From NCBI GenBank assembly GCA_035555795.1, contig DATMGE010000040.1:1-52947 (forward strand): a DNA stretch of 52,947 nucleotides. Reading direction: 5' to 3'. The notes beneath the pieces are model-generated. The model saw only the letters and a program-made list of their open reading frames with translations, searched no databases and was not told the DNA's origin. Source of the DNA: RCIO01 sp035555795 (GTDB lineage: Bacteria > Pseudomonadota > Alphaproteobacteria > Rhizobiales > Rhizobiaceae). The position numbers and the translations under genes are program-made. Positions 7,445-17,036 of this stretch are shown here, in pieces; position 1 is the stretch's first letter; every line of letters starts with the position of its first letter.

Positions 7445-8434
7445 ATGAGATTTGTGACGTTGCCGAACGGGTCGAAGGACGGCCGCCTTCACCTGGTCTC
7501 CCGTGACAGCAAGCTCGCAGTGCCCGCCGCCGCCGCTCAAACGCTTCAGTCAGCGCTCGATGAATGGCATCGACTAGCTCCTCAACTGGAAACTGAATAC
7601 GCAGCCCTGAACGAAGGGGCTGCAACAAGCGCGATAACATTTGATGCGTCGAAGACGCTCGCACCGATGCCGCGTGCATGGCAATGGCTTGATGGTTCGG
7701 CATATGACAGTCACGGCGCCTTGCTGGCGAAGGTTTTTGGCGTAGACGCTAAAGGCGGAAGCGACCGACCTCTGATGTATCAGGGGGTATCAGACCGCTT
7801 CTTATCTCCGACTGAAGACGTGTTTTTACCGTCTGAAGAGGATGGAATCGACTTTGAGGGTGAGTTCGGCGTCATCACGGACGCGGTCCCCATGGGCACG
7901 AAGGTCAAGGGTGCTTCAGGGCACATTAGGCTGATCGTGCAGATCAATGATTGGAGTTTGCGCCGACTGGCCCCGATCGAGATGAAAACAGGTTTCGGCT
8001 GGCTGCAATGCAAGCCCCATTGTTCAATGGCACCGGTTGCGATCACGCCTGACGAATTGGGCAGCGCATGGCGCGACCATCAGGTTGCGCTGCCTTTGAG
8101 GGTCGAACTGAATGGGAAGCGCTTCGGTAACGCCAACGGCTACGGGATGGCGGAGGCTTTCGACCAATTGATCGAGCATGCCGCCTATTCGCGCGATCTG
8201 GTGCCAGGAACCATTATCGGATCGGGAACCGTCTCCAATGAGAACTTCCGCGAAGTGGGGTCTTCCTGCATCGCCGAGCGACGCGCGATCGAAATCCTGG
8301 ACGAGGGAGAAGCTCGCACTCCTTTCATGTCGTTCGGCGATCGTGTGCGCATGGAAGCGCTCGACGCCGATGGAGGCCAGCTATTCGGAGCCATTGATCA
8401 GGAAGTGTGTGCCGTGCGTATTCCTGACCGCTAA
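7445..8434 (+). CDS. fumarylacetoacetate hydrolase family protein
   Basis: A 329-residue protein starting MRFVTLPNGSKDG. The catalytic C-terminal domain (from about residue 110) contains MYQGVSDRFLSP, DFEGEFGVITDAVP with the acidic metal ligands, QINDWSLR, and GTIIGSGTVSNENFREVG, as in FAA hydrolases and acylpyruvases. These enzymes cut C-C bonds in beta-diketo acids using Mg or Mn. It lies about 77 bases after the BKACE gene on the same strand. Together the pair suggests successive cleavage of a diketo acid, possibly from an aromatic ring. Start chosen at ATG 7445 with GGTGAG just before. It is the last gene before the island boundary. Confidence 0.88.
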   Translation: MRFVTLPNGSKDGRLHLVSRDSKLAVPAAAAQTLQSALDEWHRLAPQLETEYAALNEGAATSAITFDASKTLAPMPRAWQWLDGSAYDSHGALLAKVFGVDAKGGSDRPLMYQGVSDRFLSPTEDVFLPSEEDGIDFEGEFGVITDAVPMGTKVKGASGHIRLIVQINDWSLRRLAPIEMKTGFGWLQCKPHCSMAPVAITPDELGSAWRDHQVALPLRVELNGKRFGNANGYGMAEAFDQLIEHAAYSRDLVPGTIIGSGTVSNENFREVGSSCIAERRAIEILDEGEARTPFMSFGDRVRMEALDADGGQLFGAIDQEVCAVRIPDR

Positions 8435-8790
8435 GCAGCTATTCGTCGTCCCGCTCCAGGGTGCTCACGTCAATGGCAGTCGAAAGCTTGCGCCGAGTCT
8501 CTCAACTAGGGATTGTGCGCCGAAGAATGCAGGTGGTATCCCGCACCCGAAAAGCTCGAGACACAATACGGACGCTTGCATCCATTGCCCGCGATCATCA
8601 GGAACAACCTCGGGTCACCTTACGGTCACGGTCTGATCGTTTCGCTACGGTTCACGCCAGTTCATTGGAGTATCGTTCCATTCACTGGTCGCCAATCTGA
8701 TGAATACCGAAAGAACGCGTCCTCTTGCGTAATAGAATGAAATCTACGATATCCTTCTCGAATACATTGACGGCGTAATTTTTCGCTTGC
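8435..8790. other. gene-free stretch at the island end
   Basis: Several short overlapping open frames occur but none has a ribosome site with coding-like composition, and I see no repeat, RNA or recognisable fragment. It lies between the last cassette gene and the tRNA-Gly fragment, where element ends often carry noncoding attachment-flank DNA. Confidence 0.5.
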
Positions 8791-8831
8791 CAAGGTTGGG
8801 GTCGAGCGTTCGAATCGCTTCACCCGCTCCA
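8791..8831 (+). other. displaced 3' end of a tRNA-Gly gene (island attachment site)
   Basis: The T-arm is complete: GAGCG (8804-8808), loop TTCGAAT (8809-8815), CGCTT (8816-8820), all five pairs formed. The 3' acceptor strand CACCCGC (8821-8827), discriminator T, and CCA (8829-8831) follow. The implied 5' strand GCGGGTG is the standard start of alphaproteobacterial tRNA-Gly, but it does not occur in the 75 bases upstream, nor is there a D-arm or anticodon arm. A proper terminator hairpin follows. This is the half-tRNA left at the far side of an integrated element; the restored full gene should be beyond the left window edge. Confidence 0.75.
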
Positions 8832-8846
8832 ATTATCTCACTTCGA

Positions 8847-8878
8847 AAAGCCGCGGCTCGCCGCGGCTTTCGTGTTTT
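8847..8878 (+). terminator. rho-independent terminator of the former tRNA-Gly gene
   Basis: A 10-bp stem (AAAGCCGCGG with CCGCGGCTTT, 8847-8856 and 8861-8870), a 4-base loop, then CGTGTTTT. It lies 15 bases after the CCA, where a tRNA terminator belongs. Confidence 0.75.
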
Positions 8879-9002
8879 CAGCGCAGTTGAAATCGCCAAG
8901 GTTCCGGGGGCGATGCTTCTGCAGGATCATGTTAATTAACCCTCGACTGGAATGTTCTCGACGGCATCGATCCGGATGCGGAACACGTTTTGAGGGTTGG
9001 AC

Positions 9003-10445
9003 ATGAGCATCACGGATTTCACGCTTCGCGCCGGGCCGCAGGCGCTTGTTCCCGACAAGCCTGTGCCGGTCGAATATGAGGCGGAGGTCGTCGTGATCGG
9101 TGCGGGGCCGGCAGGCTTCGCGGCGGCGCTTCAGGCGGCGCGGATGGGGGTGCGGACGATCGTCGTGGAGAAATTCGACATGCCCGGCGGCGTTCACACC
9201 AGCGGCTTGCAGGGGCATGCCTCGCCGCCGGTGGGGGGCATCCATTCCGAGCTCATGCGGCGCTTCGCCGATGAGGGACATGTCTATACCGCCACCGAGG
9301 AAACGCATCCCGGCTGGGCGGGCAATCCGCTCTCGCATTACGAGCGCTTCATGGAGCCAGGCACGGCCTTCCGGCGCATGAGCTTCAATCCCGACGGCGC
9401 CGGCACGGCGATGCTCGCCATGCTGGAGGAAGCGGGCGTGCTCGCGCTTTACGGATGCAGCTTCGTCGATGTCGTGACAGAGCGCGCCGCCGGCGCCGAC
9501 AGCAGCATTACCGCCATCATCGTGAAGGGCCCGGACGGGCTTTTCGCCATCCGGGGGAGGATCTTCATCGAGGGGTCGGGCACCGGGGAGGTCGCCGCAC
9601 GCGCCGGGGTTCCCTACAGAACCGGCGGCGGCGGCCAGCCATCGGGCGTGGAATGGGACGGCGTCGCGCGTCCCGTTCCTGGCGGCCTGCTGTGGATGCT
9701 CGGCGGCGTCGATTATCTGGCGCTGCATCGCTATCAGGCCGATAGCGGCGATGCCGACCTGCGCCGGCTGATTGCGCGGGCGAGGGCCGCCGGCGATCTG
9801 CCCGACGGGCTCTACAGGCGGCGCATGGGCGGCCGCGAGGTCTATGGCGCGCATTATATCGGCCATCCGACCGTGGATATGAGCCCGATGCTGTCGGACG
9901 ACACGTTCATCCTGTGGCAGAACGTGCCCTATGAATGGGCGCTGCATATGGACGAAAGCGTCGAGGATCATGCGAAGGCGGTGCGCGAGCTGCGCGGCTT
10001 CATCAATGCCGAGGCCGCTTTCCTGAAGAAATATGTGCCGGGCTTCGGCAAGTCCTTCATCATCCATGTCGGGCGGCTTCTGGGCGTGCGCGACGGGCGC
10101 CATCCCGAGGGCGAGCATTGCTTCAGCCTCGATGACGTGCTGGCGGATCGCCGCTTCCCTGATGCGGCGATCGCGCCGATCACGCGCTCCTTCTTCTGGA
10201 ACGGCCACCGCAAGCATACGTTCGAGGTGCCCTATCGCAGCTTCCTGCCGAAGGGGGTGGACAATCTGCTGCTGGCGGGTGCGTCCATGTCCTTCACCTA
10301 TGAGACGATCTTCATGGCGATGCGCAATTTCCACTGGTGCGTGCAGACGGGCGAGATCGCCGGCTTTGCGGCGGGACGTGCGATCGACAGGAACGTCACG
10401 CCCAAGGGTCTTGCGTGGACCGAACCTTATCGCTTTGCGGAATGA
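9003..10445 (+). CDS. FAD-dependent oxidoreductase (FAD_oxidored type)
   Basis: A 480-residue flavoprotein. The Rossmann FAD site is at about residues 29-34 (VVVIGAGPAGFAAALQAARM), followed by VVEKFDMPGGVHTSG, the GG motif of this family. The C-terminal FAD-contact motif is LLLAGASMSFTYETIFMAMR, where related succinate/fumarate-type proteins have ARxxP. The middle contains the loop FIEGSGTGEVAARAGVPY, typical of family PF12831. ATG at 9003 has GAGGG six bases before; a TTG two codons upstream is possible. Substrate unknown; relatives oxidise organic acids or xanthan-type compounds. It is the first complete gene to the right of the island boundary and probably monocistronic, with the next gene convergent. 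Confidence 0.82.
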   Translation: MSITDFTLRAGPQALVPDKPVPVEYEAEVVVIGAGPAGFAAALQAARMGVRTIVVEKFDMPGGVHTSGLQGHASPPVGGIHSELMRRFADEGHVYTATEETHPGWAGNPLSHYERFMEPGTAFRRMSFNPDGAGTAMLAMLEEAGVLALYGCSFVDVVTERAAGADSSITAIIVKGPDGLFAIRGRIFIEGSGTGEVAARAGVPYRTGGGGQPSGVEWDGVARPVPGGLLWMLGGVDYLALHRYQADSGDADLRRLIARARAAGDLPDGLYRRRMGGREVYGAHYIGHPTVDMSPMLSDDTFILWQNVPYEWALHMDESVEDHAKAVRELRGFINAEAAFLKKYVPGFGKSFIIHVGRLLGVRDGRHPEGEHCFSLDDVLADRRFPDAAIAPITRSFFWNGHRKHTFEVPYRSFLPKGVDNLLLAGASMSFTYETIFMAMRNFHWCVQTGEIAGFAAGRAIDRNVTPKGLAWTEPYRFAE

Positions 10446-10454
10446 TGCGGGCCG

Positions 10455-12182
10455 TCAGAGCCAGGCCAGCCGGATAGCCAGGATGGACACGATCGCAATC
10501 GTGATAGTGATCACCGATCCCGCCTTCAGGAAATCCATGAAGCGATAACCCGCCATGCCCATGACGACGGTGTTGTTGTGGTGGCCGATGGGGGTGAGGA
10601 AATCGACCGACGCGCCGAGGGCGACCGCGATGAGAAGCGGTTCGGGTCGCATGCCGAGCGCCGATGCGATGCTGACCGCGATCGGCCCCAGGATAATGGC
10701 CGTGGTGGCATTGTTGACGAAGGGCGTGATGACGAGCGCGAGGGCAAGCATGGCCGCCGCCGCCAGGGTCGGATGGCCCGATGGCAGCGCCGCGATCAGC
10801 CCGCCTGCCATGACGCCCGCCGCGCCGGTCGTCTCCACGGCGAGTCCGAGCGGGATCATCGCTGCCAGCATGATGAGGATCGGCCAGTTGAGGTCGCCCA
10901 AGGCATTGCGAAGGTTCAGGTCGCCGGTCGCGGCAAGCGCGAATATGACGAGGCCGAAAGCCAGCTCGGTGGGTGCCAGACCGAACGCGGCAAGCGCAAT
11001 GCCGGCGGCGAACAGGATGACCGGCCGCCAGTTCAACGCCACTTCGATCGGCCGGGGCCAGAGCGGCAGGATCTCGGCCTCCTCGACCGCCTCCGCGATC
11101 GCCTGCCTTTCGCCGGACAGATAGACCACGTCGCCGATCGAAAGCCGCAGGTCGGCGAAGGATCCTTCGATGCGCGTGGTCCGGGTCGCAACTGCGATCA
11201 CATGAATGCCGCGCGAGGTCAGGCCTTCCAGCGTGGCGATGCGCGAGCCCACGAGCGTGCTTTCGGGCAAGATCACCGCTTCGACGCGTTCGGCATGGCC
11301 GCCATGGCTTGCCGGCAAATGTGCCGTGCCGGCGGCAAGCCAGCTTTCGAGGAGCGGCAGGTCGACGGTGAGGAGGACAGTGTCGCCGGGTTCGACGCGC
11401 GTTTCGGCGCGCTGGAACATCAGGTTGGCGCCGCCGCGTCGCACGGCGTGAACGGTGGGGTCCAGTTCGGCATAGGGCCTGCCCGCCAGCGGGGAAGAAG
11501 GACCGATTTCAACCTCTGTCACGACCAGCAGGGACGCTTGCGCCGGCGCGTTGGTTTCGCTCTCCGCCGCGGGCGCAAGAATGCGCCGCGTCCAGATGAC
11601 GATCGCGACGATCCCGATAATGGCCGCCGGCAGGCCGACCCATGAAAAATCGAAGAAAGCGAAGCCGCGTCCGGTGGCGGCGGCGAGCTGGTTGCTGACG
11701 ATCAGGTTGGCCGGCGTGCCGATCACGGAGCAAAGGCCGCCGAGCAATGCGGCGAAGCTGATCGGCATGAGCACCCGCCGCTGATTGATCCCGGCGACGC
11801 GGCACACGCTTGCCGCGATCGGGATCATCAGGGCAAGCGCGCCGATATTGTTCATGAAGACGGAAAGGCTGGCCGTGGCGATGCAAAGGACGGCAAGCGC
11901 GCGGGCCTCGGAGCGGGCGATGTCGGGGATGCGCCTTGCCAGCGGGTCGAGGACGCCCGACCGGCCGAGCACCTGCACGATCAGCAGGATCTCGACGACG
12001 GTGACGAAGGCGGGGTTCGAAAGGCCGCTGAAGGCGGCGGCAGGGGCGACGAGGCCGAGGCCGAGCGCGATACCGAGACCACCGAGCGCGACGACCTCCA
12101 TGCGGATGCGGTCGAGGGCGAAGACGGCGAGCATGGCTGCAAGCAGCAACAGGATCGCGGCCTGCTCGAAATTCATCGCCAT
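10455..12182 (-). CDS. SLC13/DASS-type sodium:anion symporter with RCK_C domains
   Basis: A large inner-membrane protein of about 575 residues. N-terminal helices run from about residue 5 to 205, including the NNIGALALMIP and SVIGTPANLIVSNQL stretches, the SNT-like motifs of this family. Two soluble TrkA-C/RCK_C domains (about 215-375: EIGPSSPLAGRPY, and LPESTLVGSRIATLEGLTSR) are inserted before the second helical half, which repeats the motif as FVNNATTAIILGP and TPIGHHNNTVVMG. This layout is that of sulfate, citrate or C4-dicarboxylate importers. Its neighbour is the sulfate ABC operon, so sulfate or sulfite is a plausible substrate. The start at 12182 is preceded by GGAG six bases upstream; ATGs at 12200 and 12176 are alternatives. 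Confidence 0.85.
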   Translation of the reverse strand: MAMNFEQAAILLLLAAMLAVFALDRIRMEVVALGGLGIALGLGLVAPAAAFSGLSNPAFVTVVEILLIVQVLGRSGVLDPLARRIPDIARSEARALAVLCIATASLSVFMNNIGALALMIPIAASVCRVAGINQRRVLMPISFAALLGGLCSVIGTPANLIVSNQLAAATGRGFAFFDFSWVGLPAAIIGIVAIVIWTRRILAPAAESETNAPAQASLLVVTEVEIGPSSPLAGRPYAELDPTVHAVRRGGANLMFQRAETRVEPGDTVLLTVDLPLLESWLAAGTAHLPASHGGHAERVEAVILPESTLVGSRIATLEGLTSRGIHVIAVATRTTRIEGSFADLRLSIGDVVYLSGERQAIAEAVEEAEILPLWPRPIEVALNWRPVILFAAGIALAAFGLAPTELAFGLVIFALAATGDLNLRNALGDLNWPILIMLAAMIPLGLAVETTGAAGVMAGGLIAALPSGHPTLAAAAMLALALVITPFVNNATTAIILGPIAVSIASALGMRPEPLLIAVALGASVDFLTPIGHHNNTVVMGMAGYRFMDFLKAGSVITITIAIVSILAIRLAWL

Positions 12183-12277
12183 CCGTGTCTCCGGTTCCAT
12201 AGCTCCGCGGGGCGGAGACAGGAATCGTTAGCGCATTTCCGGACCGGTTTGAATCGTTGTCGTCAGCGCGCGAAATA

Positions 12278-12379
12278 CCCCCTCCCCACAAGGGGGAGAG
12301 GTCATCAACCTCGTGCCTTTCCTTGATCAGAGGATGGGCGCGAACCTCGCAGAACCCCCTCCCCCTTGTGGGGAGGGGT
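12278..12379. repeat. GC-rich intergenic inverted repeat
   Basis: Two arms of about 24 bases, CCCCTCCCCACAAGGGGGAG at 12278-12301 and its near reverse complement CTCCCCCTTGTGGGGAGGGG at 12356-12377, flank a spacer of about 55 bases. Each arm is itself partly palindromic. Such elements are scattered between genes in Mesorhizobium and relatives. It fills the gap between the transporter and cysA and could fold in the mRNA. Confidence 0.7.
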
Positions 12380-12408
12380 AAGGGGTTGGGGGTCTGCGAC
12401 AGAACCGG

Positions 12409-13515
<1,107 letters not shown>

Positions 13516-13525
13516 CGTCTTCTCC

Positions 13526-14416
13526 TCAATGTGCCCTGGCGCCTGCCGCGAGCTGGTCGGCGTAACGCCATTCGAGCCACGACTTCACTACCAGCGTCAC
13601 CAGCGCCAGCGCGGCCAGCAGCGAGGCCAGGCTGAAGGCGGCCACGGATTGATATTCGTTGTAGAAGAGCTCCACCTGCAGCGGCATGGTGACGGTTTCG
13701 CCGCGCAGCTTGCCCGACAGCACGGCCACGGCGCCGAATTCGCCCATGGCGCGGGCGTTGCATAGGAGCACGCCGTAGAGCAGCGCCCATTTCACATTGG
13801 GCAGGGTGACATGAAGAAAGGTCTGCCAGCCGCTGGCGCCGAGCGACAGCGCGGCCTCCTCGTCGCCGCTTCCCTGGTCCTGCATCAGCGGGATCAGCTC
13901 GCGGGCGATGAAGGGGAAGGTGACGAAGATCGTCGCCAACACGATGCCGGGCACGGCGAAGATGATGCGCAGGTTCCAGTTCTCCAGCAGCCAGCCGCCG
14001 ATCGCCGAATTGCTGCCCAGCAGCAGGATGTAGACCAGGCCCACCACCACGGGCGAGACGGAGAAGGGCAGGTCGATCAGCGAGATCAGGAAGGTGCGTC
14101 CGCGGAATTCGTGCTTGGCGATGGCCCAGGCGGCCGCAACGCCGAAGACGAGGTTGCAGGGAACCGCGATGGCCGCGACCAGTAGCGTCAGCCAGATGGA
14201 TGCGCGGGCATCCGCATTGCCGAAAGTGGCGAGAAACGGCCCGATGCCGAGGCGCAGCGCCTCCACGAACACGGCGGCGAGCGGCAGGATCAGGAACAGG
14301 CCGAGCAGCACGACGGTGAGGCCGATCAGAAGCCGGCGGATCGTGCGCGGCTCGGTGACCGGCGAAAGCCAGCCCTGCGGGATGGCATGGGAAACGGGAG
14401 CGGCGATGTCAGACAT
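13526..14416 (-). CDS. cysW: sulfate ABC transporter permease CysW
   Basis: A 296-residue inner-membrane permease with six predicted helices. The EAA loop that docks CysA reads EEAALSLGASGWQTFLHVTLP, and the region GEFGAVAVLSGKLRGET is characteristic of CysW. The N-terminus is cytosolic up to the first helix LLIGLTVVLLGLFLILPLA. The start overlaps the cysT stop by eight bases, showing translational coupling. Confidence 0.95.
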   Translation of the reverse strand: MSDIAAPVSHAIPQGWLSPVTEPRTIRRLLIGLTVVLLGLFLILPLAAVFVEALRLGIGPFLATFGNADARASIWLTLLVAAIAVPCNLVFGVAAAWAIAKHEFRGRTFLISLIDLPFSVSPVVVGLVYILLLGSNSAIGGWLLENWNLRIIFAVPGIVLATIFVTFPFIARELIPLMQDQGSGDEEAALSLGASGWQTFLHVTLPNVKWALLYGVLLCNARAMGEFGAVAVLSGKLRGETVTMPLQVELFYNEYQSVAAFSLASLLAALALVTLVVKSWLEWRYADQLAAGARAH

Positions 14417-15248
14417 GGCTGAACCTCCGCTGGCTCCATGCCTGGATCAGGTTGATCGCCAGCAGGATCAGGAATGAGGCGGTGAGCATGACGGCCGCGA
14501 TCGCGGCGGCGGCGGGATAGTTGAACTCCTCCAGCCGGAAGACGATCAGCAGCGGCAGGATCTCCGTCTGGCGGGGAATGTTGCCGGCGATGAAGATGAC
14601 CGAGCCATATTCGCCGACGGCGCGGGCGAAGGCGAGCGCGAAGCCGGTGAGCACGGCCGGCAGCAGCGTCGGCAGCATGACGCTCCATATTGTGCGCCGG
14701 CGCGAGGCGCCCAGCGTGGCCGAGGCTTCCTCCGTCTCGCGGTTGAAGTCCTGCAGCACCGGCTGGACGGTGCGAACCACGAAGGGCAGGCCGATGAAGA
14801 CCAGCGCGATCCAGATGCCGAGCGGCGTATAGGCAATGCGGATGCCGTAGGATGCGAAGAGGCTGCCGACCCAGCCATTGGGCGCATAGATGGCGGTCAG
14901 CGCGATGCCGGCCACGGCCGTCGGCAGCGCGAAGGGCAGGTCGACGATGGCGTCGATGATGCGCCGGCCGGGAAAATCGTAGCGCACCAGAACCCAGGCG
15001 ATCACCACGCCGATCACGGCGTTGAACAATGCCGCCAGCAGCGAGGCGCCGAAGCTGAGCTTCAGCGCGGCGAGGAAGCGCGGCCCGGTGACGATCTGGC
15101 GAAAGCTCTCCCAGTCGAGCTCGAAGGTGCGGGCATAGAGGCCGGCGATGGGGATGAGCACGATCAGTGCGAGATAGAAGATGGTGAAGCCGAACGTCAG
15201 GCCGAAGCCGGGAATGACGCTTTGCTGCCGGAAGCGGATGCGCGACAT
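14409..15248 (-). CDS. cysT: sulfate ABC transporter permease CysT (CysU)
   Basis: A 279-residue permease with an N-terminal helix at GLTFGFTIFYLALIVLIPIA. The EAA loop is EEASATLGASRRRTIWSVMLP, and the C-terminal part AVGEYGSVIFIAGNIPRQTE is diagnostic for CysT. It follows the binding-protein gene after about 85 bases and overlaps cysW. It forms the heterodimeric channel with CysW. Confidence 0.95.
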   Translation of the reverse strand: MSRIRFRQQSVIPGFGLTFGFTIFYLALIVLIPIAGLYARTFELDWESFRQIVTGPRFLAALKLSFGASLLAALFNAVIGVVIAWVLVRYDFPGRRIIDAIVDLPFALPTAVAGIALTAIYAPNGWVGSLFASYGIRIAYTPLGIWIALVFIGLPFVVRTVQPVLQDFNRETEEASATLGASRRRTIWSVMLPTLLPAVLTGFALAFARAVGEYGSVIFIAGNIPRQTEILPLLIVFRLEEFNYPAAAAIAAVMLTASFLILLAINLIQAWSQRRFSHV

Positions 15249-15333
15249 GAATCACCCTTTCATTAGCGCGATGCGCCGGGCAGCCGCCTTCCGTGGCGGC
15301 GGCCCGGCACAAACCGGTTGGTTCCTGTTGCGA

Positions 15334-16353
15334 TCAGTTCGGCGAATAGATTTCGTCGAACGTGCCGCCGTCGCCGAAATGCTCCTTCTGCGCCACCGCC
15401 CAGCCGCCGAAGACATCGTCGATCTTCACCAGCTTCACGTCCGGGAAGCGCGCCACATCCTCGGGATCGGCATGTTCGGGATGTTGCGGGCGGTAATAGT
15501 TGGCCGCGATGATCTTCTGCGCTTCCGGCGAATAGAGATATTCGAGATAGGCGGTGGCGACCTCGCGGGTGCCGCGCGCATCGACATTCTTGTCGACCAC
15601 CGCCACGGGCGGCTCGGCGAGAATGGACAGGGGCGGCACGACGATGTCGAAGGAGCCGGGGCCCAGCTCCTCCAGTGCGAGGAAGGCTTCGTTCTCCCAG
15701 GCGAGCAGGACGTCGCCGAGGCCGCGCTGGACGAAGGTGGTGGTGGCGCCGCGCGCGCCGCTGTCGAGCACCGGCACATTGGCATAGAGCTTGCGGACGA
15801 ATTCCTTCGCCGCATTCTGGTCGCCGCCGGTGCGGTCGAGCTCATAGGCCCATGCGGCCAGATAGTTCCAGCGCGCGCCGCCCGAGGTCTTCGGGTTGGG
15901 CGTGATGACCTGGATGCCGTCCTTGATCAGGTCGCTCCAGTCCTTGATGCCCTTGGGATTGTCCTTGCGCACGAGGAAGACGATGGTGGACAGATAGGGC
16001 GAGGAATTGAGCGGGAATTCCTGCTGCCAGCCCGGCTGGATCAGGCCAGCCGCTTCCATGGCGAGGATGTCGCCGGCAAGCGGCATGGTGACGACATCGG
16101 CCGGCAGGCCGTCGAGCAAGGTGCGGGTCTGCGCGCCGGAGCCGCCATGGGTGTTGGTGATCCTGACCGTCTTGCCCTTCGTCTCCTGCCAGTGCCTGGC
16201 GAAAAGCTCGTTATAGGCGCGATAGAGCTCGCGGGTCGGGTCGTAGGAAACGTTGGTGATCTCCACCTGCGCGGAGGCAATGCCGATGCCCCCGAACTGC
16301 ATTGTGGCCGCCAGGGCGGCGGTGAAGAGCAACGATCTGCGGTTGGGCATCAT
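15334..16353 (-). CDS. sbp: periplasmic sulfate-binding protein
   Basis: A 339-residue binding protein with a signal peptide (SLLFTAALAATMQFGGIGIA, cleavage after ASA). The mature protein starts QVEITNVSYDPTRELYRAYN, and the anion site residues lie in THGGSGAQTRTLLDG and in NPKTSGGARWNYLAAWAYE, as in Sbp and CysP. Start by GGAGG seven bases before the first of two ATGs. It heads the cys operon. Upstream, near 16380-16405, is an imperfect dyad (ACTCTA then TCGAGAT) that might be a regulator site, with the Rrf2 gene directly upstream on the same strand. Confidence 0.93.
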   Translation of the reverse strand: MMPNRRSLLFTAALAATMQFGGIGIASAQVEITNVSYDPTRELYRAYNELFARHWQETKGKTVRITNTHGGSGAQTRTLLDGLPADVVTMPLAGDILAMEAAGLIQPGWQQEFPLNSSPYLSTIVFLVRKDNPKGIKDWSDLIKDGIQVITPNPKTSGGARWNYLAAWAYELDRTGGDQNAAKEFVRKLYANVPVLDSGARGATTTFVQRGLGDVLLAWENEAFLALEELGPGSFDIVVPPLSILAEPPVAVVDKNVDARGTREVATAYLEYLYSPEAQKIIAANYYRPQHPEHADPEDVARFPDVKLVKIDDVFGGWAVAQKEHFGDGGTFDEIYSPN

Positions 16354-16457
16354 TCCAAGCCTCCGTTTAAAAAGCTCGTATACTCTATCGTTTTAGTCGA
16401 GATTACAGATGCCCCCAACGTTTCATATGGCGCCCGGTTCCGGAAATGATTTTCGGC

Positions 16458-16907
16458 CTATCCGGCCAGCGCGGGTATGAGCACGCTGTTTTCCCGGCCG
16501 AGCGCGTCGGCCAGCGTAGTCGTGTCGAGCACCGCGCGTGTCGCGTCCGCCACCCTTGCGAAGACGTGGCGGACCTCGCAGCTCGCCTCGTCGCGGCAGT
16601 CCTCGCAGCGCCGGTAGGCCATGCGGCTGAGGCAGGGCAGCGGCGCGGTCGGGCCGTCGATGATGCGCAGCACCTCGCCGAAGGTGATCGCCTCCGGCGA
16701 CTTGAGCAGCATGTAGCCGCCCGCCTTGCCGCGGCGGCTCACCACGATCCCGTGATGTTTCAGGTCGAGCAGGATCTGTTCGAGGAACTTCTTGGGGATG
16801 CGCTGCTGCTCGGCGATGTCCGCAATGAGCTGGGTGTCTTCCGTGCCATGCGTCGGCGCCAGGGCGATCAGAGCCCGCAATGCATATTTTGCCTTCTGGG
16901 AGATCAT
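16458..16907 (-). CDS. Rrf2 family transcriptional regulator
   Basis: A 149-residue Rrf2 protein. The winged helix spans residues 1-70 (MISQKAKYALRALIALA, then RIPKKFLEQILLDLKHHGIV and SRRGKAGGYML). Four cysteines, C92, C101, C104 and C110, lie in the region that holds the Fe-S cluster in IscR and RirA, so an Fe-S cluster or thiol switch is likely. The gene lies about 100 bases upstream of the sulfate operon on the same strand. That makes it a candidate sulfur-status regulator of cys genes, although IscR/RirA-like iron control cannot be excluded. Confidence 0.88.
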   Translation of the reverse strand: MISQKAKYALRALIALAPTHGTEDTQLIADIAEQQRIPKKFLEQILLDLKHHGIVVSRRGKAGGYMLLKSPEAITFGEVLRIIDGPTAPLPCLSRMAYRRCEDCRDEASCEVRHVFARVADATRAVLDTTTLADALGRENSVLIPALAG

Positions 16908-17036
16908 CGGCTTCGTCGGTCGGTTGCGATGAAGCGCGCTGCGATCCCGGATCGCCCGCCACGCGCTTCACTTCTCGTTTCGTGCATCATCATAGCCGAA
17001 TGAGCCCTGTTTGGGGCAGATGCTTCCGGCAGGTCA

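Larger units (their letters stand above)
1..8831. mobile_element. probable right end of a genomic island
   Basis: This stretch ends at a lone 3' piece of a tRNA-Gly gene, the usual trace left where a tyrosine-integrase element has inserted into a tRNA. It contains a small excisionase-like HTH gene, two genes of unknown type, broken fixI-fixS-DUF6522 fragments, and a catabolic cassette whose AT content is visibly higher than that of the DNA to the right of 8850. No integrase, relaxase or intact tRNA lies inside the window, so the left end, and probably the integrase, must be outside. The boundary on the right is what I see; the island itself is inference. Confidence 0.5.

Noticed and set aside
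8838..10334. A long open frame (about 498 codons) antisense to the FAD oxidoreductase
   Set aside because: It mirrors codon positions of a clear FAD protein in GC-rich DNA, is full of His/Arg/Ala-rich low-information sequence, and has no ribosome site.
12278..12379. The GC-rich inverted repeat as a terminator for cysA
   Set aside because: The arms are about 55 bases apart without a T-run, and the arm sequence is typical of a dispersed intergenic repeat, so it is listed as a repeat.
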